Source: Uloborus plumipes
Lineage: Eukaryota > Arthropoda > Arachnida > Araneae > Uloboridae
DNA length: 64,000 nt
Assembly: GCA_038373865.1 (NCBI GenBank)
Contig: JAXGGA010003942.1
Location: 1-64,000, forward strand
Reading direction: 5' to 3'
The number at the start of each line of letters is the position of its first letter. The first letter of the stretch is position 1. Position numbers and translations under genes: made by a program. A model generated the notes under the pieces. It had not been told where the DNA came from, ran no database searches, and saw only the letters and a program-made list of their open reading frames with translations. Positions 62,310 through 64,000 of the stretch are shown in pieces.

Positions 62310-63466
62310 GATAGTCAGCATCTCAACTGTGAACCACGCAGAAAGAAAATAACAGAAATAACAAAACTTACATCCATGCACAAGATCACAAAATGAACCT
62401 AAATGGTATTTAACTCTATTAAGTAGATTTATTTTAACTGAACATGAAAAAAACTGTACAAGAATTCATTAGGAAATTTTTTTTTCTCTACCTTAAAAAT
62501 CTAAAATTTAATGTACATATTAAAATTTAGTATCTACATCCTCTATATTTTATTTTTCTTAAAATTTTTAAACATTACGGTACAGTTCATCAACAAATCA
62601 ATCATTCAATTACTCAAGTAAACAAGACCTTTGCTTCACAAGTGATACAAATTAAAAGAATCCCTGGTTATACACATGTTTGTTATCGGGAGGGAAACCA
62701 ATGGAAAAGAAGGGTGCGGTTTGCTCAATAATTGTAAGAATTACTTTTTTTTTTTTGAAAATTAAACTAGATTATAGTTTCATTCATTTCATTAAGTAAA
62801 TGAAAACTTTTCATTAGGATGATTAACAAAGGTGCATAAAACTTCATTTAGAATACTTAACAATTTAAAGTACATGCGATTTAATAGCTCCAGTAATTTA
62901 ATTTTCATAACAAACCTATATAAAAACATATATTACATAAAATAAAACATAACAGGGGATAAGGAGAGTACTAAATTAAAGTGTTATCAAAACAGTTGAT
63001 TAAATAGTTAATATCTTGCACTTCAATTTTATATGATTGTAGACAGAATATTAAATAAGGAAATAACAGAAATGAGTATCTTCAATCACATCTTCACAAA
63101 ATCAATTTTAGTAATCGACAGTAAAATTTAAATCACTGAATATTCTGGTGGACAAATACCATTCGGAGGCAGGATACAATACAAAAGGGGGAAAAAACAA
63201 TTACTACATGATTATTTGAGCAAAGAGCTGTCCCTTTGGGAGGTAAAATAAATCACAGTAAGTGGACTCCTTTGAAGGAACTTTGTACAAAAAGTTGTTC
63301 TGTACATCACAAGCCACAAATTTACTGACCAGCAGTTGAAAAAAATAGATAACACAGTTTTATAGTTGCCAGTTGATTTCATCAGGTACCTGATCTAGGC
63401 TCCAAACACTGGCTTTTCTGTCGCATCAATCACAAATTGAAAGTAGTCCTATCTAAATGTACAAAT
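62310..63466 (-). other. Probable 3'UTR/downstream flank of ceramide glucosyltransferase
   Basis: AT-rich, non-coding on both strands. Several - strand AATAAA hexamers occur (for example 62428-62433), so the transcript end cannot be fixed. Confidence 0.45.
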
Positions 63467-63640
63467 CTAGATGCGAGCACTAACTTCTTCCGCGAGGCCT
63501 CCCCATTTTAAGTAAAATGTTCGAGTCCGCCACTGAATCTTTGGATCAAATAGTGCTACGCAGTAATGATAAAAAGCACCCAGTTCACGAAATGTCCAAG
63601 CTACTACAAAATCCATCTTGGAGAATGGCAGTGCATTGTT
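63467..63640 (-). CDS. Ceramide glucosyltransferase, last exon
   Basis: This exon codes the C-terminal 57 residues of glucosylceramide synthase, which moves glucose from UDP-glucose to ceramide at the Golgi, the first step of glycosphingolipid synthesis. It starts after the acceptor TTTTCTTTCAG and ends at TAG 63467-63469. Recognisable family residues are LPFSKMDFVVAW (end of the GT21 region with a membrane-associated stretch), ALFDPKIQWRTRTF and the tail KWGGLAEEV, the conserved WRT-R-(Y/F) and GG-AEE block of the family. The ending SARI extends slightly beyond the usual tail. Earlier exons, including the D1-D2-D3-(Q/R)xxRW catalytic part, lie beyond 64000. It is the next gene upstream of the Spaetzle-like gene on the same strand. 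Confidence 0.92.
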   Translation of the reverse strand, partial: NNALPFSKMDFVVAWTFRELGAFYHYCVALFDPKIQWRTRTFYLKWGGLAEEVSARI

Positions 63641-64000
63641 CTGAAAGAAAAGAATTTTTTAATGTAGAGAATATTAAATTGAAATAGGAATCAAAACATA
63701 CATAGCTAAAAGCAGAATTGGCAAAACTTGTTCTTGATTACAAAGATTTAAAATTAGATTAGCATTATTTTTATACTGAAATTAAATATTTCAGGGGTTC
63801 AACCCACCCCTCCTTTAACTTCAGCACTGGATGCTGTACTAAAAAGCATTTGGCCCAAGTCTTCATGCACTCGCAATTAATCTATCAGCTGAGAAGAGTT
63901 CGACAAATTTTTTGTAGAAGAAGGCAGCAGAGATTCTTCATTTTGATGGATTTTAAGAAATGGCAAGAAATTTTTCTGCTTTATTAAAAGCAGTTCACTT
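63641..64000 (-). other. Last intron of ceramide glucosyltransferase
   Basis: Intron sequence upstream of the last exon, AT-rich; no further exon is visible before the window ends. A GGGGTTCAACCCACCCCTCC patch near 63797 may be a MITE fragment. Confidence 0.5.

Overview
The window reads as nuclear DNA of an arthropod, possibly an arachnid. It is AT-rich, has spliced genes with multi-kilobase introns, carries a Spaetzle-type cystine-knot gene, and is packed with class II transposons, Helitron-like elements and an LTR retrotransposon. Nothing looks bacterial: no operons and no long uninterrupted genes. The arthropod call rests on the Spaetzle family; arachnid is only a guess from intron size and repeat load.

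Three genes are supported. (1) On the + strand, the last two exons of a coiled-coil protein (1549-1978 and 11044-11419); its 9-kb intron holds a hAT element with a Ty3/Gypsy LTR retrotransposon inside it. (2) On the - strand, a Spaetzle-like secreted Toll/neurotrophin-type ligand in five coding exons running from 45277 down to 18321. All joins keep frame and give a 276-aa protein with signal peptide, prodomain and C-terminal cystine knot. A possible 5'UTR exon lies at 46354-46427. (3) On the - strand, the last exon of ceramide glucosyltransferase (63467-63640); the rest of that gene lies beyond the right edge.

Most of the remainder is mobile DNA. Many hAT-type non-autonomous elements have 8-bp target duplications. 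Others are pogo/Tc1-type (TA) and piggyBac-type (TTAA) elements, a broken mariner, two Helitrons, and two families of Helentron/HINE-like elements, each in two copies, with internal tandem arrays of about 145-150 bp. Several are nested: Gypsy in hAT at 2969-10324, HINE in foldback in hAT at 22917-25878, HINE in hAT at 29429-31258, foldback in a Helitron-like element at 40093-41475, and a CRE-bearing repeat in a foldback at 38489-39219. One 3.3-kb hAT inserted right beside a splice donor of the Spaetzle-like gene.

The right part (50.8-63.4 kb) is AT-rich with fewer recognisable elements. It holds the downstream flank or 3'UTR of the ceramide glucosyltransferase gene, a HINE copy, pogo-like and 9-bp-TSD elements, and a 2.3-kb hAT with a decayed transposase. 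I found no rRNA, CRISPR array or convincing tRNA gene. Splice sites, repeat boundaries and identities were read by eye, not computed.
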